A DNA stretch of 42,383 nucleotides from Candidatus Woesearchaeota archaeon (GCA_018303115.1 JAGVYT010000036.1:1-42383), one strand, 5' to 3'; counted from the stretch's first letter, positions 26,812-36,785 are shown. The notes: a model not told the origin generated them from the letters alone. Numbers and translations: made by a program.

Positions 26812-27037
26812 ATGTCAAAACAACCACGGGCTAAAGCCCGTAGCGTGTTGTTTTGAGCATGTGTCGGAAGCTTTAGCTTCTGAGCATCATCAGAAACCGA
26901 AGGTTTCTGAGACTCAGAAATCGCTGGCTTTCCCTTCGCTGAAGCAAAAGAGCGTATGCCATAAGCGATTTCTGACATGTTGAAAATGAACAAAAAGGGC
27001 TTAAAATCGGCTTTTCAAAGCCTGAAAAGCCGATTTT
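26812..27037. other. Array of five perfect or near-perfect hairpins; structured noncoding DNA/RNA
   Basis: Stems 26815-26824/26847-26856 (nesting 26826-26832/26835-26841), 26867-26871/26876-26880, 26890-26898/26902-26910, 26915-26925/26964-26974, 27003-27017/27023-27037. Confidence 0.75.
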
Positions 27038-27110
27038 CCATAGGAAATGATGGGGTCATCCCAACAGGAAAATACCCATTTAAAAACAGGATTATTTATA
27101 AATGACTTTA

Positions 27111-27130
27111 CACCCCTTTTTAAAGGGGTG
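27111..27130. promoter_or_regulatory. Palindrome CACCCCTTT-TT-AAAGGGGTG at the predicted start of tbp transcription
   Basis: Perfect 9-bp arms; TATA-like TTATTTATAAA upstream; 8 nt before the ATG. Confidence 0.6.
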
Positions 27131-27138
27131 GTGGTAGC

Positions 27139-27684
27139 ATGAAGCACGAAATAAGAGTGGTTAACATTGTTGTAAGCACATCTTTACAGCACGATATACC
27201 ACTGGAAAAGATGGCTGCTACGCTTTCTAACACGGAATACAACCCAGAGCAGTTCCCGGGGCTTGTCATCAGGATTAAGGAGCCAAAAACGAGCGCGCTG
27301 ATTTTCAGTTCAGGAAAGGTTGTCTGCACCGGCGCGAGGTCCATGGACAAGGTTAACGAGAGCATAAAAAAAATCATAAAAAGCCTTGAAAAGATTGGCA
27401 TAAAAATCAAGATAAAGCCTGAGGTCAAAATACAGAACATAGTTGCTTCTGGAACTGTCGGAATGGACTTGAACCTTAATACCCTGGCAATGAAGCTGAG
27501 AAACACTGAATACGAGCCAGAACAGTTTCCTGGACTGGTTTATAAGCTTGTTGATGGCAATGCAAAAGCGACTTTCCTTCTATTCAGCAATGGAAAAGTG
27601 GTCTGCACAGGAACAAAGAGCGAAAAAGAAGTAAAATCCGCCTTGCAGAAGCTCATAGCAAATCTCAAGACAGTGAAGAAGTAA
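27139..27684 (+). CDS. tbp: TATA-box-binding protein
   Basis: Two TBP repeats: NTEYNPEQFPGLVIRI..SSGKVVCTGARS and NTEYEPEQFPGLVYKL..SNGKVVCTGTKS. Confidence 0.97.
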   Translation: MKHEIRVVNIVVSTSLQHDIPLEKMAATLSNTEYNPEQFPGLVIRIKEPKTSALIFSSGKVVCTGARSMDKVNESIKKIIKSLEKIGIKIKIKPEVKIQNIVASGTVGMDLNLNTLAMKLRNTEYEPEQFPGLVYKLVDGNAKATFLLFSNGKVVCTGTKSEKEVKSALQKLIANLKTVKK

Positions 27685-27717
27685 TCCCCTTTTTAGTTGA
27701 AATAAGAAGAGGAAAAG

Positions 27718-29670
27718 ATGGACGAGTCTGAACAGATAAAGGGGTTTGAGGAATTCTTCAATCAGTATTACAAGAAACACATACTCGAGTCCATAGGGAA
27801 AGGCAATAATTTTGTCGTGGTTGATTTCAAAGAGCTTCTTTCATTTGAGCCCCAACTTGCAGAAAAACTTCTTGAAAGCCCGGATGAAGTTATTAAGGCT
27901 GCCGAGGTTGCTGTTGAGTCGCTTGACTTTCCTTCTGAAATAAAGAACTTTAGAATAAGGTTCAAGAAAATACCGGAAACCCAGAAAATAATGGTTAGCG
28001 ATGTTAGGAGCGCTCACATAGGGAAGCTTATTACAATAACAGGGATAGTGAGGCAAAAATCGGATGTAAGGCCGCAAGTAACAACTTCGAAATTTGAATG
28101 CCCTAATTGCGGCAATGTCATTTCTGTTTTACAGCTGGAAGGCTCTTTCCGCGAGCCTGACAGGTGCGGATGCGGGAGAAAGGGCAAGTTCAGACTGATA
28201 AGCAAGAGCCTTGTTGACGCACAGGCAATGGTGCTTGAGGAGTCGCCTGATGAACTTCAGGGAGGCGACCAGCCGAAAAGGATGAACGTGTTTTTGAAGG
28301 AAGACCTGGTAAGCCCGATAACAGACAAGCGGACTAATCCTGGAAACAGGGTTGTTGTTGTGGGGGTGCTTAAAGAGACGCCTGTCTTTGTCAAGGGGAC
28401 AAAATCGACAAGATTTGACCTGCTGCTTGAAGCAAATTACATAGAGGCCTTAGAGGAAGACTTCTACCAAATAGAAATCTCAAAGGAAGAGGAAAAGGCA
28501 ATACTTGAACTTTCACAAGACCAAAAAATTTACGACAAGCTTGTCGACTCCATAGTCCCGTCAATCCACGGCTACAGAAGAATAAAGGAAGCCCTGCTGC
28601 TGCAACTACTTGGAGGAGTGCATAAAAAAAGGAAAGACGGGGCTGTTTCAAGAGGGGACTGCCATGTGCTGCTGGTTGGCGATCCAGGTGCTGGAAAAAG
28701 CGCAATCCTGAAAAGGATAAGCCAGATAGCCCCCAAGGGGAGATATGTGGCAGGGATGGGCTCTTCAGGGGTAGGGCTGACCGCAGCAGTTGTAAAAGAC
28801 GAGTTTCTCGGGGGATGGAGCCTTGAGGCTGGGGCGCTTGTCCTGAGCAACAACGGACTTGTTGCCATAGACGAAATGGACAAGATGAGCGATGAAGACA
28901 GGAGCGCAATGCACGAAGCGCTGGAACAGCAAAGCATAAGCGTGGCAAAGGCCAACATCCAAGCAACATTATCGTCAAAAACAACTGTGCTTGCAGCAGC
29001 CAACCCGAACAGGTTTGACTTAATCTTCCCGATAAAAGACGTGCCTGACCCTGAAAACGACGAAAGGCTGGCAAAACACATACTGCAACTACAACAAACC
29101 CCTGACTTAATTGAGCCTGAAATTCCCTCCGGCCTTCTAAAAAAATACATTGCTTATGCAAGACAGAAGAGCTCTCCAGTGCTTACTGATTCTGCATTTA
29201 ATGAAATAAAGGACTTTTACGTCCAGATGAGAAACAGGGAAAGCACAGACGACAGGGCTGCACGCTCAATACCAATATCGCCAAGGCAGCTTGAAGCCCT
29301 TGTAAGGCTTGCAGAGGCGCATGCTAAAGTAAGGTTTGCTGACAAGGTAACTAAAAAAGACGCGAGAAAAGCCATAGAGCTGCTGACTTATTGCTTACTG
29401 CAGGTAGGATTGGACAGGGAAACAGGCAGGATTGACATTGACCGCATAGCTACAGGGATAGGCTCATCCCAAAGAGAGAGAATCTACGTTGTAAAGGAAA
29501 TAATACAGGAACTTGAAGGACAAATAGGTAAGACAATCCCGCTTGAAGACGTCCAGAGGCTGGCGCAGGACAAAGGGATGAGCGCATCAGACGTTGAAGA
29601 AATAATAGAAAGGCTCAAGCGCTCAGGAGACGTGTTCGAGCCAAGATTCGGGTTCCTGTCGAGGGTGTAG
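27718..29670 (+). CDS. mcm: Replicative MCM helicase, with an apparent in-frame deletion between sensor 1 and the arginine finger
   Basis: CPNCGNVI zinc site, GDPGAGKSAILK Walker A, LVAIDEMDKM Walker B, AAANPNRFDLIFPIKD. Confidence 0.95.
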   Translation: MDESEQIKGFEEFFNQYYKKHILESIGKGNNFVVVDFKELLSFEPQLAEKLLESPDEVIKAAEVAVESLDFPSEIKNFRIRFKKIPETQKIMVSDVRSAHIGKLITITGIVRQKSDVRPQVTTSKFECPNCGNVISVLQLEGSFREPDRCGCGRKGKFRLISKSLVDAQAMVLEESPDELQGGDQPKRMNVFLKEDLVSPITDKRTNPGNRVVVVGVLKETPVFVKGTKSTRFDLLLEANYIEALEEDFYQIEISKEEEKAILELSQDQKIYDKLVDSIVPSIHGYRRIKEALLLQLLGGVHKKRKDGAVSRGDCHVLLVGDPGAGKSAILKRISQIAPKGRYVAGMGSSGVGLTAAVVKDEFLGGWSLEAGALVLSNNGLVAIDEMDKMSDEDRSAMHEALEQQSISVAKANIQATLSSKTTVLAAANPNRFDLIFPIKDVPDPENDERLAKHILQLQQTPDLIEPEIPSGLLKKYIAYARQKSSPVLTDSAFNEIKDFYVQMRNRESTDDRAARSIPISPRQLEALVRLAEAHAKVRFADKVTKKDARKAIELLTYCLLQVGLDRETGRIDIDRIATGIGSSQRERIYVVKEIIQELEGQIGKTIPLEDVQRLAQDKGMSASDVEEIIERLKRSGDVFEPRFGFLSRV

Positions 29671-29686
29671 TAAACAGGGAAAGTGC

Positions 29687-30853
29687 ATGAAAGGCGGCTA
29701 TGATATAGTTATTGCTGGGGCTGGGCCGGCAGGACTCAGTTTGGCAAGGGAGCTTGCTGATTCTGGTTTGAAAATTCTTGTATTGGATAAAAAGAAAAGC
29801 GCAGAGGACGTTCAATATAACACTTTAGGAAGCTTGATTGAGCCGAAAGAGTGGGGGCTGCCGTCAAACATTTTACATCCGGTTAATACACTGTATTTTG
29901 CTTCTAAGAATCAGGTTGCTATAAAGAGTATGCCAGTAAACTCAGTTAATTCAGTTAATAGAAAGAAACTGTTAAGTTTTCTCGAGAGGGATGCGAAGCG
30001 AAGGGGAAATGTCAAGGTTGCATATGAGGCGTTAATAGATGGCGTTGAGTTAGATGCGGGTGTTAAATCCATACAGTATACTTCGAAAGGAAAGAAAAAA
30101 ATGGTTAAGGCAAAAATATTTGCAGACTGTTCTGGAGTGGGGGTTGTCATTGGGGGAAAACTTGGGCTTGTTCCAAGAAATCCCGTTACAGCCGTTGGTA
30201 TAGAATACATTGTTCCGCTCAAAACAGAGCCTAATACCACGGACTTATTTGTTGGAAGCCACTTTAGAGGCGGGTATGGATGGATACTGCCGATTAATTC
30301 AAAGAAAGCCATAGTCGGTTATGGCACACTAGATAAAGAACTGTTTAAAGATGTTCAGCAGCTGATTGATGAAATGTGGAACATACCAAGAGTAAAGGAA
30401 AGATGCGAGTTTAAGCCGCTTAAGAAAGAAGTTGCTGTATTGCGGACTGGCAAGCCGCTGAAAAAATTTACGCAAGGCAATGTGGTTGTTGTCGGGGATT
30501 CAGCTCTTCAAGTCAATCCGATTTTAGGGGAGGGTGTGAGATTTGTGATGGACGCATCGCGAATGGCTGCAAAATGGATTAAGGCGGCTATTAAGAAAGG
30601 CGACATAAGCTTGTTAGAAAACTACAGCAGAGAGTGGAGAAAAAAATATTGCAAAAAATACGAGTTGGGATTTAAACTGCAAGAATTGGCGAAAAAGCAT
30701 TCCAAAAGTGATGGGAATATGGATTTGGGTGTGAGATTCCTGAGGAAAAATTCAAGCAAAGACCTTTACAGATTAATTTCCGGGGATATTAGTTATCCTT
30801 TTCTGGCAAAAATTATGGGAAAAGCGCTGATAAAGAAGCTGGCAAAGATTTAA
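29687..30853 (+). CDS. Geranylgeranyl-reductase-family FAD-dependent oxidoreductase
   Basis: YDIVIAGAGPAGLSLARELADSGLKILVLDKK; VVVVGDSALQVNPILGEGVRFVMDA. Confidence 0.85.
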   Translation: MKGGYDIVIAGAGPAGLSLARELADSGLKILVLDKKKSAEDVQYNTLGSLIEPKEWGLPSNILHPVNTLYFASKNQVAIKSMPVNSVNSVNRKKLLSFLERDAKRRGNVKVAYEALIDGVELDAGVKSIQYTSKGKKKMVKAKIFADCSGVGVVIGGKLGLVPRNPVTAVGIEYIVPLKTEPNTTDLFVGSHFRGGYGWILPINSKKAIVGYGTLDKELFKDVQQLIDEMWNIPRVKERCEFKPLKKEVAVLRTGKPLKKFTQGNVVVVGDSALQVNPILGEGVRFVMDASRMAAKWIKAAIKKGDISLLENYSREWRKKYCKKYELGFKLQELAKKHSKSDGNMDLGVRFLRKNSSKDLYRLISGDISYPFLAKIMGKALIKKLAKI

Positions 30854-30879
30854 AAACCTCCTGCTTTTTCTTTTTGAGC

Positions 30880-31287
30880 ATGGAATATGAAGAACTGCTG
30901 AAACGGGCGCGGAAGGAGTTGCCTGAGCTGTCTGAAGAGGTTGCAAGGTTCGAGATTCCAAAAGCCCGTGGCCATGTCCAGGGGAACAGGACGGTCATAA
31001 GCAATTTCCATCAGATTGCCGAGCTTGTTGGAAGGCCTGTAGAACACCTGCTGAAATACGTCCTTAGGGAATTGGCAGCGCCGGGAGACTTGACAAGCTC
31101 TGCGCTCATAATAGGAACAAAAATCCCTGCCTCAAGGATAAACGAAAAGGTAGTGCAGTATGTAAAAGAATTTGTAATATGCCCTGAGTGCAACAGGCCA
31201 GACACGAAGCTTGTTAAGGAAGACAAGATTAACTTCATAAAATGCTCTGTATGCGGAGCAAAGCGGTCAATAAGAGTAAGAATATGA
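30880..31287 (+). CDS. Translation initiation factor aIF2 beta
   Basis: ..VQGNRTVISNFHQIAELVGRPVEHLLKYVLRELA..FVICPECNRPDTKLVKEDKINFIKCSVCGAKRSIR. Confidence 0.95.
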   Translation: MEYEELLKRARKELPELSEEVARFEIPKARGHVQGNRTVISNFHQIAELVGRPVEHLLKYVLRELAAPGDLTSSALIIGTKIPASRINEKVVQYVKEFVICPECNRPDTKLVKEDKINFIKCSVCGAKRSIRVRI

Positions 31288-31586
31288 TTCTGGCAAAAGG
31301 GCATGTTGACAATGGAAGAAAGCTTGTTGCTGTTTGCGACGCAGAACTTCTCAGGAAAAGGTTTGAGGGGAAGGGCCTGCAGCTTGACCTTACAGGAAGC
31401 TTCTACAAAGGGCAGCAGGTCAGTAAAGAAAAACTGCAACAGCTTATAAAAGACGCATACGTTGTTAACTTAGTAGGGGAAGAGGCTATAGCTTTTGGAG
31501 TAAAGACTGGCCTGATAAAAAAAGAAAACGTCATTAGAATCGCGAATGTTCCGCACGCGCAGGCATTGATAACAGGGGGTACTTAG
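31284..31586 (+). CDS. DUF424 family protein
   Basis: MILAKGHVDNGRKLVAVCDAELLRKRFEGKGLQLDL..YKGQQVS..NLVGEEAIAFGVKTGLI; overlaps the aIF2-beta stop. Confidence 0.8.
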   Translation: MILAKGHVDNGRKLVAVCDAELLRKRFEGKGLQLDLTGSFYKGQQVSKEKLQQLIKDAYVVNLVGEEAIAFGVKTGLIKKENVIRIANVPHAQALITGGT

Positions 31587-34500
31587 CCAAACCACCTGCC
31601 CAGCCCTTCCTGCCTGTCTTTTTCCTTTCCAAACACTTCTGCAATCCTCTGTTTTGTCAGGTCAAGAACCTGAATCAGGTAGGGGGAAACGGCATACTTT
31701 TCTGCAAGGCTTATCGCAGGCTCAAGATACTTTGTTACCGTGCCCTCAGATACGGTGAATAGAAGGTTCCCCCCGCAATCATCGCACCCACCGGACAGCA
31801 GCGGGCGCCGGAATTTTTTATTGCACTTACTGCAGCGGAACTGCTGGTTAGAGAATTTTCTTAGGTTCCCGCGAATGTCCTTAAGAAGGTGCTTTTCCAC
31901 AACAAGCCTGGCAACATCCTTGGGATCAACCGCCCTTATCCTCTCTGCCAAAACCATCTGGCCCTTAAGCTTTTCCTCCATTGAAGGGATGGTCTTATAA
32001 GCAGAAACGACAACTCCGGAATTTATGTTCTGAATGTCATTGGTATAACCGATGCCCTCGTATTGTTTTTCTGTTCCAAGGCGGGAGCCTAAAAGCTCTA
32101 CTGCAACGCTGAACGGCATCTTATAACTCAACGCAGCTTCATACAGCTCCAGAGGATATTTCCACGCAACATCAAACCTGTGCGCCATGTCATCAACTTC
32201 TGCAGGGATAATCCTTGGTATAAGGACAAGGGGGCTGTCCATGGTTTTAGCGCCCCTGGAATCAGGGAGATACTGCCTGGAAAAGTTAAGGAGGGTGTCC
32301 ATAGCAAGCATTATGCACGCCTCATCCCCGTCTGCATCCCTCCTCATTGCCGCATGGAACAATGGGTGGGCAAGCAGCCCCTGGGTCTTGGAAAACCCTA
32401 TTATCCTCCCCGTAACCCCGGCAGATATGTGGGGAGCCAAACCAATAACCAGCTGACCTATCAGCTCCTGCTTGTTTTTAATGTTGTAAAAAGGCTTAAG
32501 ATTGTAAAGCGTGACAAGAAGCTCATCAACAAAGTTTGCTATCCTCAAAAGAACAACGTCTGCGCTATCCTCAGTCACTTCAACGTTTGAGGGAAGTATG
32601 ACATCCTGCGGCATTATTTCCACAATCTGCTCTGGCGAAGCAATACGGTTGCCTTCAATATCATGGCTGTAGCCAAGCTTTACAAGGGACTCAACAGAAG
32701 CGCCTATTTCAATAGGCTTGAAATGGGTTATCGGAAGCTCGCTCATGTCATACCTGGTTGTGCCATCTTTATTTACGGCAATACCGTGTTTTGCCCTCAA
32801 AACCCCTTTCAAAAGATGCTCTGGAATGTGATTCCTGTTCGAAGTGCCCCTGACGCCTTTAATAAGGTCGGGGTATACGTTTTCATCAAGCTTTTTGCAG
32901 GCAGAAGCCATGTAATGCCTAATGTCAATGGCTTTTTTAGCAAATAGGGCTGGGTTGTGGTTGCAGCTCTGGGTTTTGCCGCAAATACTGCAGTTGTAAA
33001 GTTGCACCGCTCTTTTGCCGCAGGACTCGCAAACCCTGTAAATGGTTTCTGCATTGCAGTTTTTACAAAGGTAGGTTGGAAATTCTGCAATTATCTTTCC
33101 AGCTTCAAGGGCAGACTGGAAAGACCTTAACCTGCCCCCCTCCTTCCCTACAGGAAAAAGGGCGTGCGGGCTCCCTATAAGCTTTCGCATTTTGGCCTTT
33201 TCAGGCCGCCCCATCCTAGCGCCGATAAATGTGCCGCACTTATCCCTTATCTTAACAGAGGAAATTTTATTTATTATATCAAGTGTCTTAAGGTTAAGGT
33301 TCTGGGTTACTATGTTGTGCTGCTCTTTTACATTTGATAATGAAGGCTCAAGCCCCAGCGAAGCCGAAAAAGCAAATGCGTCATCAGCTTCAATTACTAC
33401 AAACCCCCCAAAAACTTTATGAGGAAGCCCTAAAAGCTCCAGTGTTCTCTTCGCATCAAGAATCGGCAAGACTATTTTAGAATCAGTGTTTTTTGACTGC
33501 TTAAGCCATGACAACATCTCTGCCAGGTTTTCAGGAGTTATGCCGTTCCAAAAATACGTGTATCGGGGGTTTAATGGTATGTCGAGTTTTTTTGAAAGGA
33601 GCACTGACTGCTGTGACGAAGGGAAAGAAGGGAACTTTATTTTAATATACTCGTCATAAAGCCTTTTTGTTTCATCTTCATTTATCAACTTTCCAGCGTT
33701 TTCCAGTTCGCGTTTATGCCATTCCTCGCAATAGCCTGGCGGGACCAGAACGTGGTTGCGGTCATAAAAGTCGCCGTAACTAACAAGGAAATCCCCCAAG
33801 TAAAGTATTTCTGCAACCTCCTTTACATATTTCTTGGCCTCATGTTCGGTGTCAAGACGGATAACAGTGCCGTCATTAAGCTTGACAATCGGGCCGTCTA
33901 TGGAGTCGCAGGGGGTTATTGCAGCTGCTTTGCCGGGCCTTTCAACTTTCAGCTGAGTGCCTGTCGCAATGTAGTTATCCAGAACAACCAACGTTGCCGG
34001 GTTAATGGCTGCAGAAGAATACCCGCTCATCCTTGTGCGGCCGTATCTAAGCCTAAACCCCCCTGCCTGCAAAGGATAAGTAAGGACCGGCCTCCCGGCA
34101 ACCAGGTCTGAAATAAAAGTATAATCCGGGGTTATTTCACGCTCATCGCTTTTTTCCGACTGGCTTTTTTTCTTTACCTGTAATTTAATAAAATCCTCTA
34201 TAAACCCCCAGTCCAAATCAAAATTTTTCTGCGCCCTTTTAATCTCCTTCCACAACTTCGGTGCCTTAAGGGCAAGCATGCTCACAACCAAACACACCCC
34301 TCCCCTGATTCTGTTTGTTTCAATCCTCGGGATGTCCTTAAACTGGCTGACTTCAAGCTTTTCTGTAGGGTCGCCATCTATTTCGATAGGGCAGTTCTTT
34401 ACCAGAAACCTTACCTCTTCATCACTTGGCCTGTATTGGAGGTTGGTGACGCGATCATGGTAGTCTTCAAGCTCTGTGGCGCACCTGTTGCGTTCGTCTG

Positions 34501-35056
34501 AAGTAGAATCATAGGGAAAATACCCGTTCTTTTTTCTAACATAGTCTGCAACAACAAGAAAGAGCGCCATTGCAGTGCCGCCAGCACCACGCACCGGGCC
34601 TGAAAACATCGCGGCAAAATACGCCATGCCGTCCCTTCTTTTTTTTATTTTAAGCCCGGTGAACCCCTCGAGGGGTGCAGAAACAATGCCTATAGTCAGA
34701 TAGGCAAACCCGGTTCTTATTCCAACTTCAATAGCTTCCTTTTTGCTGTCAAACCCGCAGAACCTGCTTTCAGCCACTTCCTCTGCTATAACCATTGCCA
34801 CCTCAAGAGAAAGCTCGCCATACTGCTTTTCCAGCTCCTCAATGCGCTTGGCAAGGCCGCTGCCTATAATCCCTGGCTTGACTGCGCTGATAAGCCCCTC
34901 AACGCGCTCTGCCATGTTCTTTGTAAGAGGGACGTCAACCGTTTCCTCAGGGTCAAAACCTCGTGAACGCGCCTCATTGGCAACATCATAACAGCGAATA
35001 AGTTCTGAATCAATCAAGGAGAAATATTTTTCAATGGCTGGAGAAGCTTCTGGCAT
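31583..35056 (-). CDS. polC: DNA polymerase II (PolD) large subunit DP2
   Basis: 1157 aa; RRDADGDEACIMLAMDTLLNFSRQYLPDSRGAKTMDSPLVL, GGRLRSFQSALEAGKI, C-terminal zinc motif; no intein seen. Confidence 0.96.
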   Translation of the reverse strand: MPEASPAIEKYFSLIDSELIRCYDVANEARSRGFDPEETVDVPLTKNMAERVEGLISAVKPGIIGSGLAKRIEELEKQYGELSLEVAMVIAEEVAESRFCGFDSKKEAIEVGIRTGFAYLTIGIVSAPLEGFTGLKIKKRRDGMAYFAAMFSGPVRGAGGTAMALFLVVADYVRKKNGYFPYDSTSDERNRCATELEDYHDRVTNLQYRPSDEEVRFLVKNCPIEIDGDPTEKLEVSQFKDIPRIETNRIRGGVCLVVSMLALKAPKLWKEIKRAQKNFDLDWGFIEDFIKLQVKKKSQSEKSDEREITPDYTFISDLVAGRPVLTYPLQAGGFRLRYGRTRMSGYSSAAINPATLVVLDNYIATGTQLKVERPGKAAAITPCDSIDGPIVKLNDGTVIRLDTEHEAKKYVKEVAEILYLGDFLVSYGDFYDRNHVLVPPGYCEEWHKRELENAGKLINEDETKRLYDEYIKIKFPSFPSSQQSVLLSKKLDIPLNPRYTYFWNGITPENLAEMLSWLKQSKNTDSKIVLPILDAKRTLELLGLPHKVFGGFVVIEADDAFAFSASLGLEPSLSNVKEQHNIVTQNLNLKTLDIINKISSVKIRDKCGTFIGARMGRPEKAKMRKLIGSPHALFPVGKEGGRLRSFQSALEAGKIIAEFPTYLCKNCNAETIYRVCESCGKRAVQLYNCSICGKTQSCNHNPALFAKKAIDIRHYMASACKKLDENVYPDLIKGVRGTSNRNHIPEHLLKGVLRAKHGIAVNKDGTTRYDMSELPITHFKPIEIGASVESLVKLGYSHDIEGNRIASPEQIVEIMPQDVILPSNVEVTEDSADVVLLRIANFVDELLVTLYNLKPFYNIKNKQELIGQLVIGLAPHISAGVTGRIIGFSKTQGLLAHPLFHAAMRRDADGDEACIMLAMDTLLNFSRQYLPDSRGAKTMDSPLVLIPRIIPAEVDDMAHRFDVAWKYPLELYEAALSYKMPFSVAVELLGSRLGTEKQYEGIGYTNDIQNINSGVVVSAYKTIPSMEEKLKGQMVLAERIRAVDPKDVARLVVEKHLLKDIRGNLRKFSNQQFRCSKCNKKFRRPLLSGGCDDCGGNLLFTVSEGTVTKYLEPAISLAEKYAVSPYLIQVLDLTKQRIAEVFGKEKDRQEGLGRWFG

Positions 35057-35146
35057 AAGAAAGGGGTAAGCGGTATGTTTTTATTGTTTTTGCACAGGTT
35101 TGGCATTGTTGAAAGTCTTGCCCGCTCTCTTATTCGCCCTTTCCTT

Positions 35147-35187
35147 TTTTCCTTCTCCCTTTAACTTGTTAGAGGGGGGAAGGAAAA
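35147..35187. repeat. Stem-loop TTTTCCTTCTCCCT..AGAGGGGGGAAGGAAAA
   Basis: About 14-16 bp stem with G-T wobbles, between DP1 and DP2 genes. Confidence 0.65.
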
Positions 35188-35253
35188 TTGGGGGAAGAAG
35201 CGACAGCAGCAAAACAGGCAAATAACGATTTTTTCAACAGAACCGCACAGGGG

Positions 35254-36780
35254 TCATTTCCCAAAATTTATTATATTCGCATCCCTTGTTTTAAGGTTTA
35301 TTAATGGGAGCCTTGCAGGCTGGGGGTTGTGGCCGAGGCGCTCCTGGAACGAGGTCATGGACTGCCAGCATGAGCCGTTGATTAAAGTTGTTGATTTGTA
35401 ATTTGAAACCGAAGTGCGGTGAATGTGACCTGTGATGAAAAAATCCGGAACAGGCTCTATAAACAGGGCATCGTGGTCTGGACTGGGGTTAATAAGGGTT
35501 GATGTGTGGCTGGGTGCCAAGTGGCGCCTCTTTAGCAAAAACTTCATTATCAGGTCTGCCCTTTCATATCCTCCCTTAAGTCTTATTGCATCAACATTTG
35601 CAACATAGTAATCAAAGCTGTAGCCGTGGTAAAGGAGACAGTTGAATCCTGAAAAGCCCTCTTTAGCGCCAATTTTTACCATGGCTGGGTTTGAGACAAG
35701 GAGGACGTTCTTTAATTTTACCAGCTTCTGGGTGAATTTGTTGTCAAGAGGCGGCTGCGGTTCTGGCATACGGACGGCATCGTGGTTGCCAGGACTAATA
35801 ACTATGCTTATGTGCTCTGGTATTTCAGAAAGGGCTTTGGCGCAGGCGTCATACTGTTCTTTCAAATCGTGTATAGAAAGCTCTGAGTATTGGTTGTTGT
35901 AGACTCCTATCCCATCAACAATATCCCCGGCAATAAGTATATACTTCAGCTTTTCTGCAATTTCTTTTTGCTTCCTGTTTCCTGCCTCCAGGTTAACCCA
36001 GCTCAAAAAACGGTTAAACTCGTCAGGCATAAACTGCTTAGAGCCGAAGTGCAGGTCTGACATGCCTGCAAGATACTCTTCTTTTGGAGATTTTTTTAGT
36101 TCAAGCAACGGGATGTCGGGGAAAACTATGCTGTTAGCGAACATTACTCCCTGCCTGTATGAGCCTGATACCCCCACCACCTCGTCGGTTACCAGTTCCC
36201 TCGCTTCATTATACAAATCAGCGCGGTTCTTGTTTATCACGACTTTTTGCTGGCCAGTAGAATCTTCAAGGGTAACAATAAAGTTCTTATTTTTTGTCTC
36301 CCGCTTTTCGTTTACAATGCCAATAATAGATGCGTTGCTTGGGACGGCACGGTTTTTCAGTCTGATTACGGATAACAGGTTTTGCAGCTCCGGCCTGCCC
36401 CTGAGCAAGCCTTCAATAAGCCTGTATCTTGTGTTGAAATAGCCGACAAAATGCGAAATGTCGATTTTCTGGGGGGCGGTTTTATAAGAAGCTATTATCT
36501 GGGTGTCTTTCAGCTTATTCTCATCGGAAACAGGGGCTATATCTTCTATGCTGGGGAGCGATGCTTTTCCTTTTTCATACATAACTCTTATTTTCTCGAT
36601 TTCCCTCCAGTTAACATTTTTTTCTTTTTTTGAAAGAAGTTTATTGGCCTCACTATCCAGAATGAGCAAATCCTCCCCTGGTTTTATAGAAGCATCCGCC
36701 TGCTCGACAAAATCCGGGCTGACTAATACGCCTTTTTTTAATAAAGCAGCCACATGTTCTTTTTTGGCTGTTGATTCCAT
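35254..36780 (-). CDS. polB: DNA polymerase II (PolD) small subunit DP1
   Basis: MSDLHFGSKQF.. LIAGDIVDGIG.. ISPGNHDAVR.. LLYHGYSFD.. FFITGHIHRTSV phosphoesterase motifs. Confidence 0.95.
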   Translation of the reverse strand: MESTAKKEHVAALLKKGVLVSPDFVEQADASIKPGEDLLILDSEANKLLSKKEKNVNWREIEKIRVMYEKGKASLPSIEDIAPVSDENKLKDTQIIASYKTAPQKIDISHFVGYFNTRYRLIEGLLRGRPELQNLLSVIRLKNRAVPSNASIIGIVNEKRETKNKNFIVTLEDSTGQQKVVINKNRADLYNEARELVTDEVVGVSGSYRQGVMFANSIVFPDIPLLELKKSPKEEYLAGMSDLHFGSKQFMPDEFNRFLSWVNLEAGNRKQKEIAEKLKYILIAGDIVDGIGVYNNQYSELSIHDLKEQYDACAKALSEIPEHISIVISPGNHDAVRMPEPQPPLDNKFTQKLVKLKNVLLVSNPAMVKIGAKEGFSGFNCLLYHGYSFDYYVANVDAIRLKGGYERADLIMKFLLKRRHLAPSHTSTLINPSPDHDALFIEPVPDFFITGHIHRTSVSNYKSTTLINGSCWQSMTSFQERLGHNPQPARLPLINLKTRDANIINFGK

Positions 36781-36785
36781 TTTTG

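Noticed and set aside
26733-26993. 86-aa minus-strand ORF
   Set aside because: Runs through the hairpin array and the direct repeat; not credible as protein.
26812-27037. CRISPR array
   Set aside because: The hairpins differ in sequence and have no regular repeat-spacer periodicity; no cas genes in the window.
28391-29161. 256-aa minus-strand ORF antisense to mcm
   Set aside because: Shadow ORF from biased codon use; Cys/Leu/Arg-rich and no family.
31583-35056. Intein in PolD DP2
   Set aside because: Length and continuous conserved motifs leave no room for an intein.
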